Assembly: GCA_964592815.1 (NCBI GenBank)
Contig: CAZQGE010000012.1
Location: 1 to 34,769 of the forward strand
Length of the DNA stretch: 34,769 nucleotides
Direction: 5' to 3'
Source of the DNA: CAZQGE01 sp964592815
Lineage (GTDB): Bacteria > Bacillota > Clostridia > Christensenellales > CAG-917
How positions within the stretch are numbered: position 1 is the first letter of the stretch; each line of letters begins with the position of its first letter. The position numbers and the translations under genes were made by a program. Positions 22,546 through 31,418 of this stretch are shown here, piece by piece. The notes beneath the pieces were generated by a model. That model did no database searches. It saw nothing but the letters and a program-made list of their open reading frames with translations, and had not been told where the DNA came from.

Positions 22546-23790
22546 ATGAATATTTCACAAAAAATCAGAGATGACGCAGTTGATTATAGTCTTAATTCTA
22601 TAAAATATATCTGCGAACAAATCGGACCTAGAGAGTCTGGTATGCCTAACGAAAGAAAAGCTCAGGAATGGCTAAAAAAAGAATTGCTTGACAACAAATG
22701 GGCAGATGAAGCGCAAATTGAAGATTTTCAAGTTGCAAGGCACGGACTTGTTGGTTTCAGCAAAATTGTTGCGACGATGATGACTTTGGGCGTAATTGCC
22801 ATAATTCTTGCATTTGTTTTGCAAAATAATATTGCGTTGATTGTTTGCGGTGCAGTTGCTCTATTGATGGCTGTTGGCACATTGATGACAACAATTTTTG
22901 AGTTTTTGTTGTATAAACCTTTTGTTGACGTATTTTTGGAGAAAACAACGTCTTCAAACGTATATGCAAAATATCACAGCGTTGGTGAAACCAAGCGTAG
23001 AATTGTGTTCTCTGGGCATTGCGACAGCGCATACGAATGGACTTTAATGAAAATCAAACCTGCATTTATGGTTGTTTGCATAGCTGGTGCAATCGTAGGA
23101 GTTTTGCTCACAGTTGCTCTTTGTGCATATTCAATCGCTGTGCAAAATATCCCAGTATGGGCGTTTGCTGTTATGTTGATTTTTGCTCCATTTTACATTT
23201 CAATGTTTTGGATGTGCAACTTTAAGGTTGTTGTCCCTGGCGCAAACGACAACTTAACTGGTGTTTTGGCATCTGTTGCAGTTTTGAAGTGCTTGAAAGA
23301 AGCGGGCATTCGTTATGAAAATACAGAAGTGGCAGTATTGCTCACAGGTTCGGAAGAAGCTGGTTTGAGAGGCGCAAACGACTGGTCTAAAAAACATAAA
23401 AAAGAGATTGATGAAAGCGGAATTGACACAATTTTTGTTGGACTTGAAACCTTCAGAGATTGGGACTATCTTTGCACTTACGTAAGAGATATGACTTTTA
23501 CAGTAAAACACGATGACGGAGTTGTAAAACTTATTGACAAGGCGTCTCAGAATTGCGGAAGAAAACTTGAACACGCAAACGTTTTCTTTGGAGCGTCTGA
23601 TGCGGCTGCTGTTTCAAAGAATGGACTTAGGGCAACTTGTATTGCTGGTATGGACCCAACTCCTGCTGATTATTACCACAACGTAAAAGATACTGCCGAC
23701 AATATGGACAGAAAAACTTTTGCGTTTGGTTTGGATATTGCATTGGAAGCAGCCGAACTTTTTGACAAAGAAGGCGCACCATGCAAATAA
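22546..23790 (+). CDS. Membrane-embedded M28-family zinc peptidase
   Basis: 414 residues. Family M28 (aminopeptidase Y-like) metal and catalytic marks: FSGHCDSAYEW (His-x-Asp, near 157-165), GANDNLTGV (metal Asp, near 230), GSEEAGLRGA (catalytic Glu-Glu, near 271) and DYYHNVKDT near the end (last His). Unusually, two pairs of membrane helices (about 70-125 and 170-220) are inserted in the catalytic domain, before and after the first metal His. The active site would lie next to the membrane. No signal peptide. Substrate unknown; peptides near or in the membrane are conceivable. Has its own promoter and terminator, divergent from the TetR gene. Confidence 0.82.
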   Translation: MNISQKIRDDAVDYSLNSIKYICEQIGPRESGMPNERKAQEWLKKELLDNKWADEAQIEDFQVARHGLVGFSKIVATMMTLGVIAIILAFVLQNNIALIVCGAVALLMAVGTLMTTIFEFLLYKPFVDVFLEKTTSSNVYAKYHSVGETKRRIVFSGHCDSAYEWTLMKIKPAFMVVCIAGAIVGVLLTVALCAYSIAVQNIPVWAFAVMLIFAPFYISMFWMCNFKVVVPGANDNLTGVLASVAVLKCLKEAGIRYENTEVAVLLTGSEEAGLRGANDWSKKHKKEIDESGIDTIFVGLETFRDWDYLCTYVRDMTFTVKHDDGVVKLIDKASQNCGRKLEHANVFFGASDAAAVSKNGLRATCIAGMDPTPADYYHNVKDTADNMDRKTFAFGLDIALEAAELFDKEGAPCK

Positions 23791-23812
23791 AATAGCTGAA
23801 AACAAAAAAAGA

Positions 23813-23838
23813 AAACAGCTGATTTCAGCTGTTTTTTT
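23813..23838. terminator. Terminator after M28 peptidase
   Basis: AAACAGCTGA (23813-23822) with TCAGCTGTTT (23825-23834), then U to 23838. The A-rich left side also allows use by the convergent XRE gene. Confidence 0.9.
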
Positions 23839-23870
23839 GTTGCACAAATAACATAATATACACTTAAGTG

Positions 23871-24083
23871 TCAATAATTGCGTCGGCCAATTAAGTAGTC
23901 AACAGAAACTTGAAAGAAAATACTCATTTCAATAAGTACGTCATAGTCTGGTTGATTTCTTCCAACTTCCCAACCCGAAACCGTGGATTTTGAAACCTTA
24001 AAATGTTCAGCTAATTCAGCTTGCAACATTCCTTTTTCCTGACGTAATGATTTCAATCTTTGTGGGAAAACGTTTTTTAACAT
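23871..24083 (-). CDS. Small XRE (Cro/CI-type) transcriptional regulator
   Basis: 70 residues, just one HTH_3 domain: RLKSLRQEKGMLQAELAEHFKVSKSTVSGWEVGRNQPDYDVLIEM followed by the common end FFQVSVDYLIGR. A minimal DNA-binding repressor with no sensor domain. It reads away from the end of the ABC gene, with its own strong promoter in the 69-base gap and an inverted repeat over the -35 box, pointing to self-regulation. A palindrome ACACTTAAGTGT (23860-23871) touches its 3' end. Confidence 0.88.
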   Translation of the reverse strand: MLKNVFPQRLKSLRQEKGMLQAELAEHFKVSKSTVSGWEVGRNQPDYDVLIEMSIFFQVSVDYLIGRRNY

Positions 24084-24106
24084 TTATTGCTCCTTGGTAT
24101 GAAATA

Positions 24107-24135
24107 ATAATAACGCACAAATCGTGTACTGTCAA
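24107..24135 (-). promoter_or_regulatory. Promoter of XRE regulator gene
   Basis: On the minus strand: TTGACA (24135-24130), 17-base spacer, TATTAT (24112-24107), near consensus. Confidence 0.7.
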
Positions 24136-24145
24136 TTTTTTGACA
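24130..24145. promoter_or_regulatory. Inverted repeat over the XRE -35 box
   Basis: TGTCAA (24130-24135), four T, TTGACA (24140-24145). A perfect 6-base dyad containing the -35 hexamer, the position of a self-repression operator. Confidence 0.45.
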
Positions 24146-24152
24146 CCAAATG

Positions 24153-26846
24153 CTATTTTATTTCGTTTGCTAAATTACTTTTTGACATAAATAATAGCGA
24201 AATTATTGGCGAGATACATTGAAAAGATAAAATGCAAATTAAAATAACAAAAAAATCAATAGTATTCAAAGGCGCAAAAAGCAATATATCAACGTTGAAT
24301 TCATTGACAAGCAGAGAATTTATTGCAGGATAAAAGCATACAAATAAAACTATTGCAATTGATGCAGACAACGCACTAAATAGATTATGTTTTACAAAAT
24401 TTGCTGAAATTATTGTTTTTCTGCCAATTCCTAATGAATACAAGGTTGAATGTTTTTTTCTGTTTTTTATGCTTTCCAAATGCGTCGTTTGATTTATCAC
24501 AAAAAAGGAAAAAACAAAAATTAAGATTGTTACAACCTGCAATATCGTGAGCGTATTTTTCAAACTTTCGAGCAGAGAATTTGTCAAAACCCCTGTTTGA
24601 TTTGTAATATTCAAATTATCATAGCTAGCATTTTCAGCTTTAATTTTGCATAATTGCGAAAATATTTTCTGTTTTGAATATAGAGTTTTAGGCACAATTT
24701 TGATTGATTGAGGTTGCTTGATTGCGCCTAGTATATTCAAATTATTTTTATAGTTGAACGTAAGCAAGTTTTTTGCCTGAACAAAAGACAACGATATTTT
24801 ATTGCTTTTATATAAAAGTTCAGCAACAAAATCTAAAAGAGCGTCATACGTCAAATTATACGAAACGCATATTTGATATATTTCTGAAACTGTTGTTGCT
24901 TTTTGCGCTTTATTTATAAGTTCGTTTTTTTGAAGTAGTGATAAATTGCTAGCCTGTGCGTTTGCGTTAAGCGCATCAAACAGCGTTTTGCTGTCAGCAA
25001 TATCTATTGCGGAAAAGAGCAATTCTTTTGCATTGTCGAGAAAATATAAATTTGTAAAAACGTCTTTTTCAGAATATGATTGTTGAAACTTTGCAATTTC
25101 ACTTTGCGCTCCGTCTTCAAAAATAAAATCTAAAAGTTGTTGAGTGTATCCTATGCCTATTTGATTTAGCGAGCTATTAGGCTTATGTTTTGCAATTCCC
25201 GTTATAGTCAAAGTTATGCATTTTTCATCGTTCCAAATTTCGCTTGCGTTGGTTTTTGCAGAAAATCCCGTTTCTGTTTTTTGATAGTAAGCGTCGTTTG
25301 TCGCAAGTTTAACACTTTTGCCGATAATGTTTGCGTACTCAATATTGATGATTGAATTTCCCTCAAAAGTCTTAATACCTAACAAGTTTAGAAAGTCCGA
25401 AGATATAGTGTCATCTTCATTCAGCATAAGTAAAATATTGTTTTTAGAGTTGTCGCTTTGTTGTGGATATTGCCCAAAGACTAATGTGGTGTTTGCTTTT
25501 AGCGTTTCAAATTCGGGCAACAAAAACCTTTTAAGAGTTACCTCGTTTGTTTTGGTTATTGTTCCGTTATATTGCTTTGCAAATATCGGTAAGCTATATA
25601 AATAATCGTAAAAAACTTCACAATTGTAACTCTGTTTCATTGTGTCGATATGCAAAAGGAAGTTGTTGTCAAAACTGTTGTTGTTGAGCAGAATGTAATC
25701 TTTTTCAGGTGTTGTAGGCAGAATACAATCTGGTTTATTTTCTGGCTTATATTGCTTGTTTAAGTCTATTCGCATTTCTTGATTGAACATAAATATTGGG
25801 TTTACGTTTAGTCCGTTTGCATTCAAAAATTCAGCATAGTTTTCACAACTGTTTTTGACGGATACAGCAAACAAAAGAGAAATAGAAGTGATAATTCCTA
25901 AAACAACAAAAGTTAGACTGCTTAAAAAATTGCCTTTAATATCCGCAAAAGCTAGTTTAATTGTCGTAAAAAGTATGTTAAACCATTGATTTAGGTGTTT
26001 TTGTAAATTTGTTGCTATTTTAATCTGTTTAACTTTTTTGCGTTTTTTTATTGACGTGCTTAATGTCAAATTTGTTTTAGACTGCTCTAGTTTCAAAATT
26101 TCATTATTTTTTGTAAATGGTTCAGGCAAAATTTGTAGTTCTTTCATACATTGACAATCGCAGGCAACAGAATTTGGTGATAATCTGTCGTCAGAGATTA
26201 TTTTTCCGTTTTCTAAGGTTAAGATTATATCCGCAAAATTTTGTGCAATATAGTTATTATGAGTTACCAAAATCACCAATTTATCTTTTGATAAATTTTT
26301 CAAAAGTCGAATTACGGTGTTTGCGTTTTTGGTGTCTAGCGATTCGGTTGGTTCGTCCGCCAAAATTGCTTTTTTGTCTGAAAATATGGCACGCGCAATG
26401 GCTAGCCGTTGCTGCTCTCCGCCAGATAAAAGTTTAACTTTCTTGCTTTTGCAACTTTCAAGCGATACCGTTTGTAGCGCATAGGCAAGTTTGCCTTGCG
26501 TATGTTTTTTTGACAGATTTCCGTTTGATAGCAATATGTTTTCTTCAACGCTTAAATCATAGCATAGATTAAAGTTTTGATGAATGAAAGCTATGTTTTG
26601 ACGACGGTATTTTAATAGATTTGTTTGCGACAAATCGCTTATACTTTTACCAAAAAAACTTACTTTGCCCGTGTATTGTCTGTCTATTCCAGCTAATATA
26701 TTTAATAGCGTGGTTTTCCCACTTCCGCTTTCACCTAATATGACAATCAAGCCTTTTTCAGGAAATTTGTACGTTAATTCGTCAAATATGATTTGTTCGT
26801 TATTATGGAAACAAATTTTTTTTGATAAACACTCAATATTAAACAT
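24153..26846 (-). CDS. ABC transporter, ATPase fused to FtsX/MacB-type permease
   Basis: 897 residues. ATPase domain 1-235: GESGSGKTT (from 36), Q-loop in IHQNFNL, signature LLSGGEQQRLAIARA, Walker B AILADEPTESLD, VTHNN. A linker follows, with a first membrane helix near 310-332, a roughly 430-residue extracellular domain, then three helices (about 775-797, 820-845, 860-885). This is the four-helix MacB/type VII layout, in which ATP use drives an outer domain rather than transport through a channel. Possible roles: peptide or lipoprotein export, or resistance to antimicrobial peptides. Relatives often have separate ATPase and permease genes; here they are one chain. No ribosome site is seen before its ATG. 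Next to an XRE regulator. Confidence 0.82.
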   Translation of the reverse strand: MFNIECLSKKICFHNNEQIIFDELTYKFPEKGLIVILGESGSGKTTLLNILAGIDRQYTGKVSFFGKSISDLSQTNLLKYRRQNIAFIHQNFNLCYDLSVEENILLSNGNLSKKHTQGKLAYALQTVSLESCKSKKVKLLSGGEQQRLAIARAIFSDKKAILADEPTESLDTKNANTVIRLLKNLSKDKLVILVTHNNYIAQNFADIILTLENGKIISDDRLSPNSVACDCQCMKELQILPEPFTKNNEILKLEQSKTNLTLSTSIKKRKKVKQIKIATNLQKHLNQWFNILFTTIKLAFADIKGNFLSSLTFVVLGIITSISLLFAVSVKNSCENYAEFLNANGLNVNPIFMFNQEMRIDLNKQYKPENKPDCILPTTPEKDYILLNNNSFDNNFLLHIDTMKQSYNCEVFYDYLYSLPIFAKQYNGTITKTNEVTLKRFLLPEFETLKANTTLVFGQYPQQSDNSKNNILLMLNEDDTISSDFLNLLGIKTFEGNSIINIEYANIIGKSVKLATNDAYYQKTETGFSAKTNASEIWNDEKCITLTITGIAKHKPNSSLNQIGIGYTQQLLDFIFEDGAQSEIAKFQQSYSEKDVFTNLYFLDNAKELLFSAIDIADSKTLFDALNANAQASNLSLLQKNELINKAQKATTVSEIYQICVSYNLTYDALLDFVAELLYKSNKISLSFVQAKNLLTFNYKNNLNILGAIKQPQSIKIVPKTLYSKQKIFSQLCKIKAENASYDNLNITNQTGVLTNSLLESLKNTLTILQVVTILIFVFSFFVINQTTHLESIKNRKKHSTLYSLGIGRKTIISANFVKHNLFSALSASIAIVLFVCFYPAINSLLVNEFNVDILLFAPLNTIDFFVILICILSFQCISPIISLLFMSKSNLANEIK

Positions 26847-26951
26847 AGTACTTATTTACTTTATATAATTTTTTTTTATGTTTTATATAACAAAAGGCAG
26901 AAAATAAGAAGAATAAATCACAAAATGTCGAATTACTTTTGTTTTGTGTAG

Positions 26952-26980
26952 TTGAAATAAAGACGCAATAATGCTAAAAT
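26952..26980 (+). promoter_or_regulatory. Promoter giving a leaderless tcdA mRNA
   Basis: TTGAAA (26952-26957), 17-base spacer ending TGC (extended -10), TAAAAT (26975-26980). Seven bases on is the A of ATG 26987. No ribosome site. Confidence 0.6.
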
Positions 26981-26986
26981 ATTATT

Positions 26987-27703
26987 ATGGATGATATGTA
27001 TTCTAGGACACAAATGCTCATTGGCAGCGTTGGCGTTGACAAATTGAAAAACTCCAAAGTTTTGATTTGCGGTTTAGGCGGTGTAGGCGGTTACGCCTTG
27101 GAATCGCTTGTCCGCGCTGGCATAGGTTTTGTTGGCGTGGTTGACTGCGACGTTTTTTCTGTAACTAATTTGAACAGACAAATTCTGGCAACTGAAAATA
27201 CTTTGGGTATAAAAAAGACGCAGGCAGCAAAAGAGAGAGCATTAAGCATAAACGCAAACATAAAAGTTTTAACTTACGATATGTTCATTGACGCAAGCAA
27301 TATAACCGAAATTGACTTTGAAAATTATGATTATATTGTTGACGCAATAGACACCGTAACTTCAAAATTGTTGTTGATTTCAAAAGCAAAGGAAAACAAC
27401 GTGCCAATTATAAGTTGTATGGGCACAGGAAATAACCTAAATATAGATTTTTATATTGACGATATTTACAAAACGACGGTTTGCCCTCTTGCAAGGGTAA
27501 TGCGTAAAGAATTGAAAAAACTTGGTATAAAAAATCTTAAAGTTTTATATTCAAAATCGCAACCTAAATGCTTGGAGCAACTTCCAGCTGAAAACGGAAG
27601 ACATATCCCTGCAAGCATATCTTACGCCCCTGCGATTGCGGGGCTTATGATTGGTGGCGAGGTCATAAAGGACCTTGTCAACTCTACGTGGTGCGTGTAT
27701 TAG
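26987..27703 (+). CDS. tcdA: tRNA threonylcarbamoyladenosine dehydratase
   Basis: 238 residues of the E1/ThiF superfamily, TcdA (CsdL/YgdL) branch, which uses ATP to cyclise t6A at position 37 of tRNAs to ct6A. Nucleotide loop CGLGGVGGYALESLVRAG (about 27-44), GVVDCDVFSVTNLNRQ with the catalytic Arg, VDAIDTVTSKLLL, the TcdA-typical CMGTGN, then VCPLARVMRKELKKLG. C-terminal SISYAPAIAGLMIGGEVIKDL is also typical. The mRNA is predicted leaderless. Convergent with the minus-strand operon that follows, which also holds tRNA and rRNA maintenance genes. Confidence 0.9.
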   Translation: MDDMYSRTQMLIGSVGVDKLKNSKVLICGLGGVGGYALESLVRAGIGFVGVVDCDVFSVTNLNRQILATENTLGIKKTQAAKERALSINANIKVLTYDMFIDASNITEIDFENYDYIVDAIDTVTSKLLLISKAKENNVPIISCMGTGNNLNIDFYIDDIYKTTVCPLARVMRKELKKLGIKNLKVLYSKSQPKCLEQLPAENGRHIPASISYAPAIAGLMIGGEVIKDLVNSTWCVY

Positions 27704-27726
27704 TCAAAATTTATTTTAATTTGTTT

Positions 27727-28476
27727 TTATTCTTTGCTGTCGTCTTGGTCTTCAATTATGGCATCATCAGAACTGGCATTACTTTTTTCGTTTATAAGTT
27801 CTTCCAAAACATAGTTTTCAGACGCCGTAGGATGGTTTGCAATATAACGCTTGCTGTTTGTTATAGCAAGGACGATAACTGGAACTATGATTGTGAATAA
27901 TATAATTTCTATGACTGTATTAAGCGACACGATAACCGTCAAAATATAGCGAATGTCAATGCGTGTTTCGCCAAACGTCCTGCCGTGCGCAAAGGCGAGA
28001 AACATACCTAAAAATAAGATTGTATTTGTCAAAACTCCGCACAGAGTTGAAATTGCACTATTTGTGGCTGTACGTCTTTTGACAGCATTTGATGTTAAAT
28101 TTTTTCTATGTTTATTTAATTTTTTGTCAAGCAACCAAAAAATTCCGCTTACAACCACACCAACCATAATTCTTGGGAAAACAGATACCAATGGATTTAT
28201 TGCAACCCTAAACATAGGAGTGATATTTGCGCCTACAACTGCCATAATCAAACTGACCAATCCAAAAACAAAACCTCCAAAAACGCCGTGTTTCATTCCT
28301 TCAGTTTGACTTACGACTAGGACGGGGATAAGCCCTAAAGCAAAACTCATTGTCATACCTAAACTACGTAAGAGTTCAGCAAACAACTGCAACACAATTA
28401 TAAGGGCAACCGTGGTTGCCATAATCGTTATTGTATGTGATTTAGAATAGTTTTTTTTCGATTTATAATTTTTCAT
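27727..28476 (-). CDS. ECF transporter S component, substrate unknown
   Basis: 249 residues, about six membrane helices: SHTITIMATTVALIIVLQL, LIPVLVVSQTEGMKHGVFGGFVFGLVSLIMAVV, then three further helices and an acidic tail rich in Asp and Ser. Typical of ECF S proteins that share the general EcfT-EcfAA' module. No riboswitch is seen upstream. ATG 28476 is preferred, one base after the stop of the deacylase gene (TAAAATG); a start at 28548 would put a false N-terminus over that gene. The substrate, probably a vitamin, cannot be named. Confidence 0.7.
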   Translation of the reverse strand: MKNYKSKKNYSKSHTITIMATTVALIIVLQLFAELLRSLGMTMSFALGLIPVLVVSQTEGMKHGVFGGFVFGLVSLIMAVVGANITPMFRVAINPLVSVFPRIMVGVVVSGIFWLLDKKLNKHRKNLTSNAVKRRTATNSAISTLCGVLTNTILFLGMFLAFAHGRTFGETRIDIRYILTVIVSLNTVIEIILFTIIVPVIVLAITNSKRYIANHPTASENYVLEELINEKSNASSDDAIIEDQDDSKE

Positions 28477-28477
28477 T

Positions 28478-28921
28478 TTAACACTCAAAAACAAAAGAAA
28501 GCGGGCCGTCCTGTTCTTGTTCAATGAACATATGCGCTCCAAACACACCTGTTTTGACCACTACTCCCTCTAGACGTAATTTTTCAATTATATACTCATA
28601 AACTTGTTTTGCGCGTGTCGGTTCTTCGGCTTGTCCAAAGTCAGGACGATTGCCCGTGCCTTTGCCAAGAGTCCCCGCCAAAGAAAATTGAGACACCAAA
28701 AGTATCTCTCCATTTACGTCTTTTACGCTTAAATTCATTTTTCCATTTTCATCAGGAAATATCCTTAATTTAGGAATTTTTGTTGCAAAATATTCTGCTT
28801 GAGCGTCAGAATCTCCTTTTGTAACCCCCAAAAAAATTGTAAGACCTCGGGTTATCTCGCTTACGGTTTTGTTGTCAACCGACAATTTTGATTTGAAAGT
28901 TCTTTGTATTAAAGCTCGCAT
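28478..28921 (-). CDS. dtd: D-aminoacyl-tRNA deacylase
   Basis: 147 residues, normal length. Removes D-amino acids (and Gly) from mischarged tRNA. Motif 1 is SQFSLAGTLGKGTGNRPDF (family SQFTLxx) and motif 2 is QDGPLSF (family NxGPxT, usually NDGPVT). The N-terminus MRALIQRTFKSKLSV is typical. The small changes in both motifs, Thr to Ser and Asn to Gln, are conservative but noticeable. Middle gene of a three-gene minus-strand operon, 2 bases after the methyltransferase. Confidence 0.9.
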   Translation of the reverse strand: MRALIQRTFKSKLSVDNKTVSEITRGLTIFLGVTKGDSDAQAEYFATKIPKLRIFPDENGKMNLSVKDVNGEILLVSQFSLAGTLGKGTGNRPDFGQAEEPTRAKQVYEYIIEKLRLEGVVVKTGVFGAHMFIEQEQDGPLSFVFEC

Positions 28922-28923
28922 AT

Positions 28924-30084
28924 TTAGTCCTTATTCTTTATGTTTACGGGCGGTTTTTCGCCTAAGTATTGATATAGATTGCATTCTAGTTCGCTATTAT
29001 AAAGTTTTCTAACTTTGTTTGCTCTCATTCCAAAATACTTTTCAAAGCCTTTGAAAGAGGTAATTACGTACGCGCTCCATTTGCTAAGTGAGCGATAGAC
29101 TGTACCAAAATCTCTATATAGCACTTTAACTTCGTCTTCGTCCATAAGCCTTTCACCATAAGGCGGATTTGTAATCAAAACGCCGTATTCATAGTGCGAC
29201 GACAAGTTTTTCATATCTGCAACTTGAAAGTGGACGTTGTTTGCAACGCCGGCTCTTGTAGCGTGTTTCAAACTTAACTTTATTGCCTCGGGGTTTATGT
29301 CAAAGCCCGAAATGTGGAGTTTGCTTTGTAAATTTTCATTTTGCAAGGCTTCGTCTTGCGCTATGCCTCTTACAGAGGGTGCAAGCGTAAAATTTTCGTA
29401 TGCAAAATTTCTATCTCGTCCGCTTGCAATGTTAAGCGCAATTCTTGCTGCCTCAATTGGAATTGTACCTGAACCGCAAAAAGGGTCAATTAAATTTCTT
29501 TGAGGATTCCAAACAGAAAGCAATACTATTGCAGCTGCCAAAGTCTCTCGAATAGGAGCTTCGCCCAAATACGTGCGATAGCCACGCTTATGCAAACCGT
29601 TGCCTGATGTGTCAAGCGTGACGGAAACCGTATCTTCATAAAAAGCAACTTCAACGTCATAGGTTTCGCCGTTTTCACTCAAAGTGTTCAGTCCGTACGC
29701 TTTTGCAAGGCTTACGGATATTGCTTTTTTCGCTATGCTTTGAATGCTTGAAAGCGCAAACAGTTTGCTTTTGATAGATTTGGCATTGACGATTACTTTT
29801 GCGTTTTTGTCAAAAACCTCGCTCCAACTGAAAATTGATAAATTGTCATACAGCTCGTCAAAGGTTTCAGCTTTGAAAACAGAGAGCAAAATTCTAACAC
29901 GGTTTGCTGTGCGTAAAAACATATTTGCACGTGCCACGTCCAAAAAGTTGCCTTCAAAAAGTATGCGTCCGTAATTTGCGCCTCCAGGAGCGTAACCAAG
30001 AGAAGTCAATTCTCTTTTTGTCACCGCTTCGATGCCGCTTGCAACTGCAACTTCAATATTTAGATTTCCATCAAAAAAACTCAT
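28924..30084 (-). CDS. THUMP-domain SAM-dependent RNA methyltransferase
   Basis: 386 residues. N-terminal ferredoxin-like and THUMP RNA-binding part (about 1-160), then a class I methyltransferase fold with DPFCGSGTIPIEAA (SAM motif I, near 203-216) and catalytic TNPPYGERL (NPPY, near 308-316), which signals base N-methylation. This is the RlmL/YpsC (COG0116) group, acting on 23S rRNA guanine in E. coli; the exact site in Bacillota is uncertain. First gene of the operon; divergent from the nitroreductase. Confidence 0.87.
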   Translation of the reverse strand: MSFFDGNLNIEVAVASGIEAVTKRELTSLGYAPGGANYGRILFEGNFLDVARANMFLRTANRVRILLSVFKAETFDELYDNLSIFSWSEVFDKNAKVIVNAKSIKSKLFALSSIQSIAKKAISVSLAKAYGLNTLSENGETYDVEVAFYEDTVSVTLDTSGNGLHKRGYRTYLGEAPIRETLAAAIVLLSVWNPQRNLIDPFCGSGTIPIEAARIALNIASGRDRNFAYENFTLAPSVRGIAQDEALQNENLQSKLHISGFDINPEAIKLSLKHATRAGVANNVHFQVADMKNLSSHYEYGVLITNPPYGERLMDEDEVKVLYRDFGTVYRSLSKWSAYVITSFKGFEKYFGMRANKVRKLYNSELECNLYQYLGEKPPVNIKNKD

Positions 30085-30162
30085 ATAGTTATTATACTCA
30101 ATTTTTATGATTAAGCAAACGTTTGAAAATCAATGAAGAATGGAAATATGCTGTATGCGTAA

Positions 30163-30192
30163 TTGACGAAGTATGGAGTTTTGGAGTATAAT
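30163..30192 (+). promoter_or_regulatory. Promoter of nitroreductase gene
   Basis: TTGACG (30163-30168), 18-base spacer, TATAAT (30187-30192), AAAGGAG ribosome site at 30206-30211. Confidence 0.6.
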
Positions 30193-30221
30193 TTTATTTA
30201 GTAAAAAGGAGTGTGTCTGTT

Positions 30222-30764
30222 ATGGAGTTTTTGGAACTTGTTAGCAAACGAGAAAGCGTAAGAAAATACACGGGCGAAAACGTAAAAATTTCCGATTTGG
30301 AAAAAATTGTTCAAGCTGGAAGACTTTCTCCGTCAGCTTGCAATTCACAACCTTGGAGTTATATTGTAGTATCTGGGGGTAAAACGCTTGAAAACCTTAA
30401 AAAAGCGGTTCAATATTTTGGCACAAACGGATTTACGGAAAAAGCTGGCGCATTGATTGTTATATTAGGCGAGAAATCTAGCTATCCTGAAAGAGTTGTG
30501 CAAGCAATTTGCGGACGAGTATTTTCAGATATTGACATTGGTATAACCGTTGCAAATATGGCACTTGAAGCCACTTCTTTGGAATTGGGGACTTGCATTT
30601 TAGGTGGCTTTAATGAAGCCAAAGTAAAAACTGCCGTTGGTATTTCTGAAAAAGATAAACGAAACGTAAAATTGGTTTTGGCAGTTGGCGTACCTGAAAA
30701 TACAACCCCGCGCGAGAAAAATAGAAAACAATTAACAGAAATCGCAAAATTTATAAATGAATAA
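30222..30764 (+). CDS. Nitroreductase-family FMN protein
   Basis: 180 residues, flavin-dependent oxidoreductase of the nitroreductase superfamily. Opening RESVRKYTGENV, then RLSPSACNSQPW (FMN-binding, near 34-45) and EATSLELGTCILGGF (near 121-135), with RKQLTEI near the end. The substrate is unknown; quinones, nitroaromatics or flavin recycling are typical. ATG 30222 is preferred over GTG 30213 by the spacing to AAAGGAG. Followed after 9 bases by a tyrosine phosphatase gene, likely in one unit. Confidence 0.85.
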   Translation: MEFLELVSKRESVRKYTGENVKISDLEKIVQAGRLSPSACNSQPWSYIVVSGGKTLENLKKAVQYFGTNGFTEKAGALIVILGEKSSYPERVVQAICGRVFSDIDIGITVANMALEATSLELGTCILGGFNEAKVKTAVGISEKDKRNVKLVLAVGVPENTTPREKNRKQLTEIAKFINE

Positions 30765-30773
30765 GAGTGAAAA

Positions 30774-31247
30774 ATGATAAAAGTTTTGATGGTATGTTTG
30801 GGTAATATTTGTCGTTCGCCAATGGCGGAATTTGTTTTTGTTGATTTGTTATCAAAAGCAAATTTGCAAAACAAAATAACTGTTGACTCAGCAGGAACGT
30901 CAAACGAAGAAGAAGGAAACGGAGTACATTACGGAACACTTAACAAACTTAGGACTGAGGGTATTCCAACTTATCCACATTTTGCGAAACAGGTTTGCAA
31001 ACAAGATGGAGAAATTTTTGACTATATCGTATGTATGGAGCAAAGAAATCTCAGAGCCGTAAAAAGGATAATTGGTGAGAATTCAAAAGCCAAGGTTTTA
31101 TGTTTGTTGGATATGTCAAAGTCCCCGCGTGATATTGCCGACCCTTGGTACACAGGCAACTTTGACATTACTTATGACGATGTAAAAGAAGGCTCAGAAG
31201 ATTTTTTCAAATACATAATCAAAGAGCATAAATTACAATTAGATTAA
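30774..31247 (+). CDS. Low-molecular-weight protein tyrosine phosphatase
   Basis: 157 residues, canonical LMW-PTP: active-site VCLGNICRSPMAEF (Cys-x5-Arg-Ser, from about residue 8), SAGT, and the acid loop IADPWYTG (Asp near 128). Cytoplasmic. In bacteria these often oppose tyrosine kinases of capsule synthesis; none is nearby. This copy fits the family better than the one at 18667. Weak ribosome site (AAGAGTG) and short spacing from the nitroreductase suggest translation coupled to it. Confidence 0.9.
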   Translation: MIKVLMVCLGNICRSPMAEFVFVDLLSKANLQNKITVDSAGTSNEEEGNGVHYGTLNKLRTEGIPTYPHFAKQVCKQDGEIFDYIVCMEQRNLRAVKRIIGENSKAKVLCLLDMSKSPRDIADPWYTGNFDITYDDVKEGSEDFFKYIIKEHKLQLD

Positions 31248-31418
31248 GAGATATAGTTGTTGTTTTATAAAATCGCACAAAGTGGATATAAAATTTCAAA
31301 ATCTATGCTGATATTGCAGAAATGCAGCTCATTTTATGCCAAAAAACTGTTAAATGAATAAAAAAAATATTATTATTTTGCAAAGTATAGCGATATAACA
31401 CCGCAATTTGGAGAAAGA

